The notes under the pieces are model-generated. The model searched no databases and had not been told where the DNA came from. It worked only from the letters and a program-made list of their open reading frames with translations. The translations under genes and the position numbers were made by a program. A stretch of DNA of 64,000 bases from Clitopilus passeckerianus (lineage: Eukaryota; Basidiomycota; Agaricomycetes; Agaricales; Entolomataceae). Where the stretch lies: NCBI GenBank assembly GCA_944990035.1, contig CALYLX010000098.1, forward strand, positions 868,001 through 932,000, read 5' to 3'. Positions within the stretch are counted from its first letter, which is position 1; each line of letters opens with the position of its first letter. Of the stretch, positions 1 to 11,764 are shown one piece after another.

Positions 1-1609
1 AGTCCCGAGGTGATATTCAACGAACCACTGGTGAAGTGGAGTAGTAAAGATGTATTCAGTCTTCGCCGGGATTCCATGCAGAGATCGGGCGGCATATAAC
101 CAGCCGTGTTTGAAGCATCCCCAAAGGAACTCGTGATCCTCTTGATCTAGCATCTGCATTGTGACATAGTTGTTGGTGAGCACAGTACGAAAGATTCGAG
201 CGATTTCCGGCCTCTGGAGTTCACCAAGTGGTGGGAGCCCGCGGCTGAATATACCAGGAAGTTGGAGATTCGACCAGAGGTCGTTGATAGGAAGTTGGCT
301 TCGAAAGATTTCTAACGTGTATTGTCCATTGTTAACCTTGAGTTCACGGTATGACTTTAAACATTCATAAGCCGGATGCTGTATAATCATAACGAAAACT
401 TACATCGTGACCAAGGATAACGTGAAGCAAGTCTCCGACTGCACCTGCATGGCCAGCAGTGGCACAGTATACGTAATCACGAAAGTCTTCTGCGAAATAT
501 TCCATTGGATATTTTTTTCGGAACATTTCAGTAAATTCATCCGCCGTTAGAAAAAGCCCCGGTGCGGGAAGTTTGTCTACGTGATCGTTGACAGGTCTTA
601 AACCGATCTGCAGAACATCTGAGACAACCATTGGAGTCCCTTGAATGGATGTTTGACCGGCCGGGCTGCCATAACTAGCGAAGAGGATGATGCGCGTATT
701 GGAGGTTCCCGGAGTTGATTTAAAAAGATTGTTCCAAAGGTTGGTGTCCCAGTACGTTAATTGAGCTTCGTCAAAAATGATGGTGTTTGGACCATCGGGT
801 TTGTACTTGTATCTTTTTAATCTTGACTCCCAAGCCTCATCGTTCTGAGACCAGTTGCTGATTTTGATTAGCTCCACGTCTGGCTCCTGGTCGCAAATGT
901 GTCGAGATAATAATTCTGCAAGAGTTGATTTGCCGCTTGCCGGCGTTCCACGAACCTGAGAGCTGGGATTAGAACATTCCTAGGGTTGGCTGCATAAGGT
1001 ACCGCACCAGGATGAACTTATAGTGGTTTAATCTCTTAAGTAATGCATCGACTGTTTTGCTTCGTTGTACGGTGGAGTCTATTGGTGGAAAGGGTTAGAA
1101 TCTGCGCCATACCAGACGGCTTGACTGACCATCAATGCGTGCGAAAGAGCCCGTGGAGTCGTTTGAACTAGAACTAGAAGCGGAAATGCCGGAGTCATCC
1201 GAATTGGATGGCGAAATTGTCACTGAATGATAGTGATTCACGTGAGAACAGAAGAATTGAGCGCGGAGGGTAGAAACCCACAAGGAATTTGAACGAGTAG
1301 TGTCTCTGTCGCCGAGACCCCTAGTTCTGCCATCGTATGCCGCTCGTCGAGAACTTCAGCCCCCTCGTTAGAGAAGACCATTCTAACCTCATCCTCAAAG
1401 TTTTGGCATGTGAGAACAGTCGATCGGTCCTTGCATCGCCATACCATGAAGTCATCGGCGTCGGCATTCTTCGTGGCGCGTGGTTTTTGTTCCTTGACAG
1501 CCCTCTTCAAGTGTACAACATATTTGCCGGGATCATCCACCATGAAGAACCGTCCAGCGGGTTTCTTGTCATGATCAACGAGGAGACACCAAACTGGAGT
1601 AGCAGTCAT
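1..1609 (-). CDS. Crinkler (CRN) family protein: ubiquitin-like header plus P-loop NTPase, 3' end outside window
   Basis: The first exon (start ATG at 1609; an upstream in-frame ATG lies at 1654) encodes a CRN header-like domain beginning TPVWCLLVDHD, with a later LVQIP strand. A Ser-rich linker follows near 1095-1250. An exon near 860-950 reads GTPASGKSTLAELL, a Walker A motif, and NTIIFDEAQ near 770-790 is Walker B. After an intron with donor GTAAGT near 405, coding sequence continues to base 1 (RSLHGIPAKTEYIF and PLHQWFVEY), so the C-terminus is off the left edge. CRN proteins of fungi and oomycetes combine a ubiquitin-like header with NTPase and nuclease-type effector modules; the terminal module cannot be seen here. 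The header and NTPase assignment is firm. The cellular role (effector or intragenomic conflict protein) is inference. Confidence 0.8.
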
Positions 1610-2188
1610 GGCTGTGGTGGTAGACAAGCTCAAACGAACAGCCCTATACGTCACGTCACTCAGTCAGGCCGAGTCGCTCCTTTCATGAGACACCCAAATT
1701 CCCGCTACCTTTTAAGGTAGAATATAGGGTTGAACGACCTTTTTGCAGGAGAATCATCACCCATCAACAAAGCTGTGCACTGAGTTCCAATATCTTCGGG
1801 AACTGCCGCTGCCCGAGTTTTACTGAAACAATCTTGGGTAGAACGACTATTCAATCGCCTGAACAAAAGCAAGGAGAGCAAAGAGTAATACACGGGAACA
1901 ATCACCGCGCAGGCTTGGGCAGCGTGGTGCGTTGCGAAAGGTTGCGCATCTAGGTTTTACAACTACATGTAAGGCAGAAATCCAGGTGAAAACAGATGTT
2001 GGGAAGTTGCTATTGTTGTTGTGCAGGATGCAGCGCCAGAAAGGGCCTGGAAATCACAGTTGAGCAAAACGCCAAAAGCTCAAACGTTCATCAATCGACC
2101 TTCTGCAAATCTGAATCTTTTATGTGCCCTCTGAGCTGGACCTAGATAACCTCTCTTGACTCTTGAGCACTTACACGTACAGGTAGCG
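1610..2188. other. intergenic, no gene seen
   Basis: This is the upstream region of the CRN gene. Short ORFs on both strands lack family resemblance and one is antisense to the CRN header exon. I see no RNA gene or repeat here. Confidence 0.5.
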
Positions 2189-2196
2189 GGCCTTGC
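2189..2196. repeat. 8-bp target site duplication, left copy (right copy 2925-2932)
   Basis: GGCCTTGC occurs immediately outside both ends of the inverted-repeat element and nowhere inside the boundary, marking the insertion footprint. Confidence 0.8.
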
Positions 2197-2924
2197 TAGT
2201 GTGGGGTGGATTTGGTCAACCAAATTTACGTCCGTTAATTTGCACCTGCAAATTTGCGTGAATTAGGTCGAGTGTTCTCAGAGTGGTTGTGAATTTGGTC
2301 AAATTCGCAACCAAACTTGCAGTCAAAACCTGGTCAAAACCCAGGTGCCACCTTTTGTTCTGACGGCTCAGCCAATGTTCTGGTGCTTGTGATGCTTCGA
2401 AAGACCAGGTTAAATTACCCGGTAGGAAGAAGAAGAAGAGGCGAATCCAAAGAATTCTCAGATGACGAGAGGCTGGATCCTGTGGGTCCGAAAAAACTCA
2501 GATCCAACCGCCACTTCGCACCATCCCAAGTTGATCCCAAGCACCATCCACTTCAGTGATTTAGTATTCTCGGAAGCGCAGCTCCGTTTCCTGCTCAAGG
2601 AAATCTTCGGCATTGAAGATTACTAGCGGATGATTCTGCTATACCCGTATTTCAAGCGCGAAACAAGCTACTCGTACACGACGAGCAAGCAGCTGTGGTC
2701 CCAAGATGCAACACAGAACCACAAAATGATGCTTAGGATGTCTGAAAGTAGTAGGGTATATAGGGCCGCGCTAACCTGCACTGGAATCCAAATTTATGCT
2801 GCGAATGTGGCCTGTTTCGCCTGAAAATTAGCATACCCTCTCATCTGCAAATTTGGGGAGCTGACGACACGTGTGAAACTCACAGCTGCGAATTTGACCG
2901 CCAGACCAAATTCACCTCACACTA
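2197..2924. mobile_element. non-autonomous hAT-like element (MITE), 728 bp
   Basis: The ends form inverted repeats that agree at 20 of 22 bases (TAGTGTGRGGTGRATTTGG plus TC). The element is flanked by a perfect 8-bp direct repeat, GGCCTTGC, at 2189-2196 and 2925-2932. An 8-bp target duplication with TAGTG-type ends is the signature of hAT transposons. The inside is rich in AAATTTGC/GAATTTG subrepeats near both ends and has no transposase ORF, so it would need a transposase supplied in trans. The class rests on the duplication length and end sequence; no transposase supports it directly. Confidence 0.8.
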
Positions 2925-3214
2925 GGCCTTGCCACTCGTCGGCCTTACTGGCTTATGAAAGAGTACGGTTATCAGGTCATAACGTGCTTCCCTGCGAGTG
3001 CTGCCAAGTGCCAAGTGGTGTTCTGATCCACACGGTCGCGTTATTTGCTTTCAAGGGTGGAGCCAAACAACTTCGGCAGGTTCGGTTTAGGGTCCCGGTA
3101 AACCCTGGTCAAAGCCACAGTGTTCTCGAGATCTCCGTCGTTCCTGGATGCCTATCCCCCACAGCAAACCTTGAAATCTATAGTAGTCTTCAGCAGCTGT
3201 GGTGGCCCAGCGTA

Positions 3215-6200
3215 ATGGGTATGTCGATACTCTTTGGGCTATGAACTTGGACTGACACCATTTAAAACCTTCAGCTTCATCCAGGAAAGATATCATTGTC
3301 CTTTCATCCGACGATGACGAGATTCCTCCACGCCCTACAATCCGTGCAGGACAGAAAAGAGCAAATTTCAAACCTGGAGGAGAACAGCGAGATGCAAATG
3401 CCAAACGCCCTAGGTTGAGCGACTCGAACACGACGGTCAGCGCACCATCTGGTTTGTTAAGTAATGGCATGAGCAGGGACGTAAGTAGCTCCCACCAAAG
3501 TACGTCAAATATATTGTTTTATGTATATTTACCTTATTTGAACTTTGTAGGGCCAACACACAGACCCTCAGCTTCAAGTAGTTCTCAGCAACAATCTCCG
3601 AAAAGGCAGACAGTTCAAAGGACAATCTCTGCAGCTTTTGCAGATGTGCCCAGGCGTTCTTCATTCTCAAACAATCAACGACGCGAATCATCGTCCAGCG
3701 GGCATAAAGAATCTTCTTCGGACGATGGTCTTTCACCTTCTTCCTCTGCTTTCACAGACCTGTTCAAAGTCAGGGCACCAGAGGGCGGAAAGCAGACAGG
3801 AGCTAACAAAGGTGAGTACTTCAATTTGGGAAATAACACGTCTTGATGCTTACTTGGAACTCAAAAAGTAGGTTCATCTCGCTCTGTGTCGGGAAATCTG
3901 AGTCAATCACAAACCTCGCGCTTTCGGTTCTCAGGTTCGCAATTTGCACGGTTGCCCTCTCGCCGTTGACTCAGTATTGATGTTTCTCGTGCAGGCGACA
4001 AATCAAAGGAGCCCTCATCTTCAATGGGCTCCAGTATATCCGCACCTATCAGGAAGTCGTCTTATCCTCGCCCAGATGTCATCGAGGTCCCGGATTCAGA
4101 TGACGAAACCTCGAAACCCAAGTTCAAGTCCAAGCCATTTGCTCCACTCAAAGTGAAGCACAAGCTGGTACATTCATCATCGAGCACATCAAATAGTACT
4201 TCCTCAGCGTCAGGGTCTCGTTCAAATGGCCCACCTTCGACAATCAAACCCACGTCTAAACCTAAATCTATCCCTAAAACCCCACCAAAGGCTAGGCCTT
4301 CCGTTTCAAAGCCGAAGCCGAAGCCAGCCACGTTCTCCAAGGACCCGGATGTCATTTTTATTGATATCTCGGATGATGAGCTGCTGCTCTCTCCAAAGAA
4401 ACTACCACCGAGAGACAGTCTCGAGTCAGTGATACCTACACGTCTTCCAGCGCTTAATATTGGAGACACAATTGCTCCTGGGACTCCTAAGCCTAAGCCT
4501 GCTCCAGCACCGTCCACTAAGGATGTTCTAAAGCAGGCTGGATCAAGCATGAAACCATCTCCTGCCCCTTCGGAAGCTAGGATCACATCGACGGCAGTCA
4601 TGCGGGCTCAAAGAAAGGAGACGGAAACATCCGCCTCCAGCACCCCGGTTACAAGAACTTCGAGCAATGATTCGTCAAGTTCAGGTCGACAACCGCTCAT
4701 TGACTTGAGGTCTCTTTCAATTGGGAAGAAGAAATCGCCACCGTCAAGTTCGGCTTCGAACACCGTGCATCGTAAAGCTGAACAACCCCCAGTTGGGTCT
4801 GGCTCGGTTACAGCACCTGCTACGGTGGGTTCCCTTGCTTCTGAATTAGCATTGGTGCATGGAGGTCAAGCAAAGGACGAGCCTGCCTCTGGAACTCCCA
4901 ACACCGCTCCAGTTAGCACTACTTCGTTATCAACGAGTACCCCACCCCCACCAGCTTCGGATCGTCTTCCGTTTGGAAAGGCAACTCTTTTGAGAAGTCC
5001 GCCCAAGGCAGCGCCTAGCTCACCGGGGTCTGCATCAGATTATACACCGGCAGTACAGAAGTCTCCCAATGCACTCACTGCTATCTGGATTCAGGCGGCC
5101 CCACAACGTGCATATTCTTCCGCGGCATCGTCCTCCTCGGACGTTAGCTCCGGGTCTGGATTGAAAGAAATCCCAGCCATATCCGGCGCGCGTCCTGCCC
5201 ACAGCAGGAAATCGTCCAGTGAGGTTCGCAAGGACCTGACTGGGATACAAGATGCCATCGGCACAATGGGACTGGAAAGCAGCTCAACAGCAAAGACTAA
5301 CGCCAGGGATCCAAAGCCGGGAACAAAGCCGATTAAGTCGACTTCAGCGGCTGATAGCGATATCGACATCGACATTCCTGATTCGTTACCTCCCATTTCA
5401 TTGCCAGCATGGGACCTTACCCGTTCGTCTGCCCCCTCTACCCCGACGGGACTGAAAGGCAGCTCGACAGCGAACGTCGAGGATCCAAAGCCGGGAACGA
5501 AATTCAGTAAACGTAAACCGACTTCAGTGGTCGACAGCGACATTGACATTCCTGATTCGCTACCTCCCATTTCATTGTCATCTTGGGCCCCTGCCCGTTC
5601 GTCTGCCCCATCTACGCCGACTAGAAATCGGCCCGTTATCGCTTCTCAAGCGAAAGCGACGGTATCTCCGATACGATACAGCAAGCCTTCGTCTCCTGCC
5701 GCCACAGCTATAAGGAAGGCCAGCAAGCCGAATTCGCCTACGGCGGGCTCGAGCAATGCCAGGTCTGGAGAGCTCATGTTGGAGGATATTGTGGATCGGT
5801 CTGCTCCACTGACGAAGGCGCCTGTTTTAGTGTCCGCGGGATCGCCTGCACCACCGTCCTCGAGTGGACAGCGGTCACCAACAACTACACCAGTGACCGC
5901 GCCAGTCGTTCAATCGACTGCGTCCTCGAATACCACCCGCCGTCCGGCATTACCTTCTCGCTCATCCCTAGGGTTAATTGGTACATCAAACGTACATCAT
6001 CCGCTGGGAGGACCATTCTCTTGGAACCCAAAGGAAAAAGACGGCGATACCGTTGACACGTCGAGTGCAGACGCAGAAAGGAAAGTTGAACAAGATTCCA
6101 CAGGTGGCCTATTCTCTTGGAACCCACAGGGCAATGTCAGCGAAACCGTTAATATTTTGAGGGAGGCAGTGAGGAAACGTGGCTCAACCTCTACACAAGG

Positions 6201-8865
6201 CCCATTATCTTGGGCACAGAAGACTGGAGACGGTGATGTTGTTGACGCTACAGCCGTTGAGACGGTCAGGACTACCGAACCAACAGATTCGTCCACGAAA
6301 CCTTCAACGTCTGCACAAGATATGACTGCCCTTGGGACAGTAAGTCACATCAGGTTTGACTTCTCCGAAGAAGTATCTGATCTGCTTTTGATAGAATGAC
6401 CCATTCCTTTCACGGACCAGTTCGATTATCTCTGGAGTCTTGGATATGCCGGTTCACCAGCAGGCACCCATGGCAGCCCCAATGATCGTACCAGGCCACG
6501 AAACCAGATCCTCAGGCACCTACGAAGTTTCCTCCCCGCCTCTTCCTTTCCTTAGAGATGCTAGTAGCCCATTCTCCCAATCAGACCCCGGGCCACCCTC
6601 AAGCAGGTCTCCCTCTGCTCCCCACTCATCGCCCGACATGGGTGCTCTTACTGAGATGGGAGACGCAGGCCCTACATCGTCTTCCGGCACCATCCGGCGA
6701 AGAGAACCTGTTCCTGCCTCCTCATCTCCCTCAGGACAAACAGAATCATCAAACGAGTCCAGTGCAGAGCGATCACTCAGGATACCTATCTCGCAGCGGA
6801 TAGCTCGCAAGACAACTCGCAGGCACACTGTACCCATGCCTCCTGCAATCAGAAGTCAGGAAGAAACCGCCAGTGCTAAGCCCCGTAAATCGATCGCCAG
6901 GAAATCAATGGGCCATCGCGTGCCCTCTCCATTGAAGCAGGTTGCACCCGAAATCGATCACGATGGCGAATATAATGTTGCTACTTCCTTGTCAGGCGAT
7001 GAAGCTGGTCAGGATAGGGAGGAGAGGAGCTCTGTCCAGAGGCGGACCAGGAAGACCAAGAATCTGGTTCAGAGCGATTCGGATTCAGAGGTACGTATTG
7101 GCATCAGCTGCAACTCATCACGGTTATCGATGATTATTATCCCTAGGCTGCTGTGCATCAGACTCTGGTGGACAACCAACCCATCGCGCTGTCCTCCAAC
7201 GACGAATCTGTAAGCTCTGAAGCCGAAGGCTCCAGGCGTCGGCCTCGAAGAGCCGCTGCAAAGAAGAAAATCTCCTACTATATTCCCATGGAGGATGAGC
7301 AGTTGCCTTCCTCCGAAGCAGAGACAAACCCGACACCTGATACTCCTGCGGCAGAAGCATATTCGGATGATGAGGACGACGACGTTCCGATTCCTGTCAA
7401 AACTTATGGCGGATTCCAAGTTTCATCTTGGGCGTCGTATCGCAAGGATCTAAGCAACTTCTCGATAAAAACCCGCTTTTCGAGAGATCTTTCTACTCGT
7501 CTACAGGATCAGATCAATTCGTGGCCGGAATATATGAAACAACAGAAGACTTTGACCACCATCTTCAAGGCCGCCATTGTGGAGCACACTGCAGAAGATG
7601 AACCATTGGCACCCCAAATCGACGTTATCAACCGCTTCGATCTTGAACCCACACCCCCTTGGGAGTTTTATTATAGCAACCACATGTGGTATGGGGAAGG
7701 GGTTGCGCCACCAGACCTGACCAAGTTGCGTAGTTGTGGATGCGTCGGCAAGTGCGACCCCAACTCAGACAAATGTGCATGCGTTAGAAGGCAGCGGGTC
7801 TATATGCCAGATGGAGATCGGGGATTCTTCTACGATACAAAGGGTAAAGTCAAAAGCACGCAATGGCCAATCTTCGAATGTAATAAGCTTTGTGGATGTG
7901 ACGAAGACTGTCAGAACAGGGTGAGTCACCTATATATGATTTGACATCGACAAGTTATGTTAATAATCTCCTAAAGGTAGTTCAAAATGGGCGTAAAGTG
8001 AGCGTCAATATTCAGAAAACAGAGAACAAAGGCTGGGGTGGGTAATATCAGGCCAAGCGTCTCTCCTGTCCTAACTTTGTACTACAGGAGTCTTTGCCGG
8101 TCCAAAGAAAATACCTATGGGGACCTTCATTGGTATCTATGCCGGAGAGTTGATTACCAACGAGGAAGGAAATATACGGGGAAAGTTAGTGGTCCGATAT
8201 TTGTTTCCACAATCGGTCTTTGAATCGGGAAGAATAGGGATTACGACAAATTTGGAAGGACTTATCTCTTCGACATCGATTTCTGGCACTTGCAAAAGAA
8301 GGATACGAAGGGGAAAATCCTGAATGATGTCAAGTATACAGTTGATGCCTTCCACGCCGGCAATGTGGGTGTTTGGAGTTTGTCTTAATTCCCCGACGAG
8401 GCTAACCTTTGCATTTAGTTTACCAGGTTCTTGGTGAGCCGTCATCACGTTTAAATCCACATTCCCGACTTACCGTGTCCTAGAACCATCACTGCGAACC
8501 GAACTGTGTCTTGGTACCTGTATATATCGACGAACCAGACATCGAAAAGCCACTTCTAGTCCTCTTCTCATCAAAAGACATCAAACCCCTGGAAGAGATA
8601 TGTTTTTCGTACTATGGAGATGGTGGTGACGACGTAAGTCTGCGAATCCATCGTACAAATCGAGTCGTCTGACACCCTTGTTCCAGGAGGAAGGATCTAA
8701 CGATGAAGAGTTGGAAGAGCTGGCTGATAATATTGAAAACGATGCAGTGTTTCTTACGGAATGCAAATGTGGGGCGGCTTCATGTAAAGGTAAGGGAGAC
8801 TTGAAAATCCGTTTTCCCATATCCTTGACCAATGTTCATTCATAGGGCGTTTGTGGAGGGCATGA
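3215..8865 (+). CDS. histone H3K9 methyltransferase (SUV39/Clr4-type SET) with long SUMO-motif-rich N-terminus
   Basis: ATGG at 3215 splices (intron 3219-3274) to give MASSRKDIIVLSSDDDE. A long Ser/Pro-rich region (to about 7200) has three hydrophobic-acidic motifs: IIVLSSDDDE, VIEVPDSDDE (4078-4107) and VIFIDISDDE (4351-4380). It also has two DIDIPDSLPPISL repeats near 5360-5580 and three FSWNP/LSWAQ repeats near 6010-6220. The C-terminus has a Cys-rich pre-SET domain (SCGCVGKCDPNSDKCAC, FECNKLCGCDEDC; 7730-7920), a SET domain (GWGVFAGPKKIPMGTFIGIY; FLNHHCEPNC; EEICFSYYGDG) and a post-SET CKCGAASCKGRLW ending at TGA 8865. About ten short introns fit. This architecture trimethylates H3K9 for heterochromatin. 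No chromodomain is visible, unlike Clr4. The intron near 3461-3550 is uncertain, because the obvious donor at 3481 breaks the frame. Confidence 0.88.
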
Positions 8866-9151
8866 GCTACATGAATACAACTCTAGGTCACGGGTAGGAT
8901 GCGTCTTTATACTTCGATGGATCGCCGCAGGACGAGTTGGGGCATGGCTTTCTCAGTTTGCTGGCCACTGATACTGACACAAGGAAGTCTTGGGCACAGT
9001 AGAACATGTATACCGATAGCTTGTATAAATTACATATCATGGTATAATTCTGGAATAATCACGGCGTTATAACAATATGCATTTGTGTAGGAGTTGTACA
9101 GATGTATGAGTAGGAATAGGAACGAGAAGGTGAAACCAACTTCAACCAAAC

Positions 9152-10346
9152 TCAATCATCATCGTCGATGATGATGACATCTCCCGCCCAGGCGGGAGGT
9201 GCGGAGGGAGCCTGCCGCGGCCGTTTGGGATTCGGGCGAGCTGATGTAGAAGTGCCATTATTTGTGGGTTCGTCGTCAGAGAGGTCTATCTCAACCCTAT
9301 CAACTCCTTCGCGCTTGCGCTTAGCAGCCGTGGAGCGGGTGCGCCGACTGGTAGGGGCCTCATCGTCGGAGTCGTCGATGAGGATCGGTGCCGAGCTGAC
9401 CTGCGTGGCCCGGGAACTAGGTCCAGGTGCCTGGTGCGAGGCCTCTGCCTTTCTCTTGCCTCTAGCGGCGGCTGGGGAAGAGACAATTTGGGGCTCTGAG
9501 CCCGATGGTACAACTGGAGCCTTTGGAGGACGAGCATACATCTCTGTCCATTCTCGGGCGGTCTTGTCGTGGAGTTTACGATTTCGTGTGTATTGAGTCG
9601 CAATCGCTGGAACTGGCGCGGTATAAGGCGCTGATATAAGGGATATGTATGACCAAAACTCACCCAGAGGATCCTCTAGAAAGGGGAGGGTGATAGGTAA
9701 ATGGAGGGCGAAGGTCGTGTGACAGGTAGCACGTACTGGGGTTTGGATCTGTCAGCAGTGAAGACAAAGATAGCATCACTTTGAATAGAGACAATGCAGG
9801 TGACCAGTTTGCCTTGAGAATGTCAATACAGATATTTCCGTGCTCTGAGATCTGTATATGCAGTCAGTCAACGTGCACCTATGATGGCAGGGTTAACGGA
9901 CGCACATTCATATGGTATATCCTATTCTCTCCGAGAAATTATGGGTTTCGACGATAAAGATTAGATTCATTAGTCCACACCTAGTATTGAAGAGTACTTT
10001 CGGTGCCGAGAACCTAAAGAAGGAACACCCAGATATTAGATTGCTAAGACGTAACGCTAGTTTCGAAGGGCTTCTACGCACGGATAATCAGCAGGAAGTT
10101 GTACTTCAAATCTGAAGACACCACCCTCGTAAACACTGCCCTCAGGTCCTGGTATGCTGCCTTTCCAAACGAACACATTTTCGTCGGCAGGTGCGAGAAC
10201 AATAGCACCGAGGTCCTCCTTTTTGAGGTCGGCGACCTCGCGCTGGATGCGCTTTAGGGTAGTCTTTAGAAGGTAATTAGATCCAGAAATTCCATGCAGG
10301 GAACCAACAGGCTTACTGCTGAAGACAGTGGCGCTCGGGGAGGCAT
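9152..10346 (-). CDS. ubiquitin-conjugating enzyme E2 (UBE2D/E-like core) with C-terminal SUMO-interacting-motif tail
   Basis: ATG at 10346 gives [10 protein letters not shown], spliced to [17 protein letters not shown], a standard E2 first helix. The spliced core contains [27 protein letters not shown], the active-site segment [17 protein letters not shown] (catalytic Cys in NIC) and SLLTDPNP, then [19 protein letters not shown]. This most resembles UBE2D/UBE2E enzymes. Beyond the roughly 150-residue fold is a basic tail of about 125 residues with three hydrophobic-acidic motifs: [10 protein letters not shown] (9359-9385), VEIDLSDDE (9269-9295) and VIIIDDDD at the very C-terminus (9155-9178). 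Such tails are absent from ordinary UBE2D proteins. An E2 able to dock on SUMO is inferred from the motifs. It ends convergent with the SET gene, 286 bp away. Confidence 0.88.
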
Positions 10347-10471
10347 GTATCGTGGTCAAGTCGAGTTGTGGGACCGCCGTGCCGATCAATAATAGAAGGG
10401 TGAATGTTTACGTCAGCGGGTTTTCAAATCTGTTTGCACACAATGGATATCTACTAACTACAATCACCATG

Positions 10472-10560
10472 GGCAACATGGCCGAGTGGTCTAAGGCGCT
10501 GGAATTAGGCATTTCCTTATCCAGTCCGAAAGGGCGTGAGTTCGAACCTCACTGTTGTCA
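10472..10560 (+). tRNA. tRNA-Leu(UAG) with 9-nt intron
   Basis: Acceptor GGCAACA pairs with TGTTGTC (one G-T), discriminator A. The D arm is GCCGAGTGGTCTAAGGC, the anticodon stem CTGGA/TCCAG, and the T arm contains GTTCGAACC. Sixteen bases between the anticodon stem halves give a 7-base loop with anticodon TAG and a 9-nt intron after position 37. There is a class II long variable arm, and a T5 run follows at about 10566. Confidence 0.93.
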
Positions 10561-10726
10561 ACTATTCTTTTTCACGTTTGCAGCTCTCGCTCTTACTGAT
10601 CACTAGCAGGACGATGATAGTTTCTCCGGCACGATTTCTAAGACTATTGTATTTAGCTGATCTGCTCTTCCTTGGGAATGTCTTCCTGAACTCTGGGCTA
10701 CCTTGAGCTTCCTCTCTCCTCCATCC

Positions 10727-11764
10727 ATGGTAAGACTCGAACTAGTGTCGAAGATCGTGAAGTCGGGGGATGGGACACCAATATTCGCGGAAGCCTATGG
10801 AGATCAATCCAAAGCAGCCTGTCGTTTTTGTACATGGCTTTGCGTGCACAGGTACTGCATATGATAAGCTTTTCGAGATATCAGCTTTGCAGCAGAGCTT
10901 GTTTCTAGTAAGTTCTTCTCGCCTGGATCCGGAACCCAAGGTCCTCCTGACATTACACCACCTAGGTTCGGTACGATATGCGAGGCCATGGTCGAAGTGG
11001 GAAGCCAGAGACAGAAGAGGCTTACGAGTCTATACGCTATGCCGAAGACTTTGAGGCGGTGTGCGCTACCTTTAACCTAGACAAGCCTTTCTACGCTGGA
11101 TGGTAGTTTAATATTTTGCTAAGCTAACTAGGCTTGACTGAGAGAGCATTCACAGGAGCTACCGAGGTATTTGGAAGCCCAACTTAATTGACAGGAGAAC
11201 ATCCTGATAACATTCTGCGCAGGGACTATCCCAGCAGATATCTGTGCCGCCCACAATCCGATTCCCGTGAAAGGTATAATCTGGTTTGGGGCCTTCCCAT
11301 ATTTTGGAGATATTCTGCCGATCGTGGCCACGTCTTACGTCTTATCGCTCCTTCCGGGCCTCTGTGATACAGAATCCTCAGCGACAGCCCTCCAGACAAG
11401 AATCGAGTTCTGCTCAAGCATAGTCGCACCCGATTACCTACCGTCTGTCCCTTTCACAGACATGGCGTCTTGGATCGGTAAAGCCTCCCATCTTCCTCCC
11501 AAGTGTGCCAAACTCTTGCTCGCTCGCAAACAAGATGCGACCAGGCATAAGGAGGAAGGAGCTAGAGGGCTGCCGTTGTGCATCATTCATGGCTCTGAGG
11601 ATCCCATGATTTCCGCTGAGGCGCTGACTATGGAGATGGAGCCACACTCTAAGGATTGCGAGAAACATGTGTTGGAGGGTATCGGTCATTTCCCGTTCTG
11701 GGAGGATCCAGAGTCTGTCGCTGAACTTATACTTGGGTTTATTGAGCGTGTAAATCGTACTTGA
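10727..11764 (+). pseudogene. alpha/beta hydrolase, possibly decaying (apparent frameshift, altered nucleophile elbow)
   Basis: The spliced protein reads PVVFVHGFACTGTAYDKLFE, then VRYDMRGHGRSGKPETEEAY, an elbow segment, NPIPVKGIIWFGAFPYFGDI, a lid region, LPLCIIHGSEDPMI (acid loop) and HVLEGIGHFPFWEDP (catalytic His). This is a complete alpha/beta-hydrolase fold of unknown substrate. Two oddities appear. The natural N-terminus from ATG 10727 (VKSGDGTPIFAEAYGDQSK) is one frame off the rest; one A too many in the AAA near 10810 would explain it. The nucleophile elbow reads GWSYRG, encoded partly by an 11-nt micro-exon near 11156-11166, where GxSxG is expected. Alternatively, translation starts at ATG 10770 and the gene is intact, or the extra base is an assembly error. 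Confidence 0.6.

Noticed and set aside
1337..1720. Plus-strand ORF over the CRN header exon
   Set aside because: Antisense to a well-supported domain; no recognisable features.
4062..4601. Antisense ORF under the methyltransferase N-terminus
   Set aside because: Low-complexity mirror of Ser/Pro/Lys codons.
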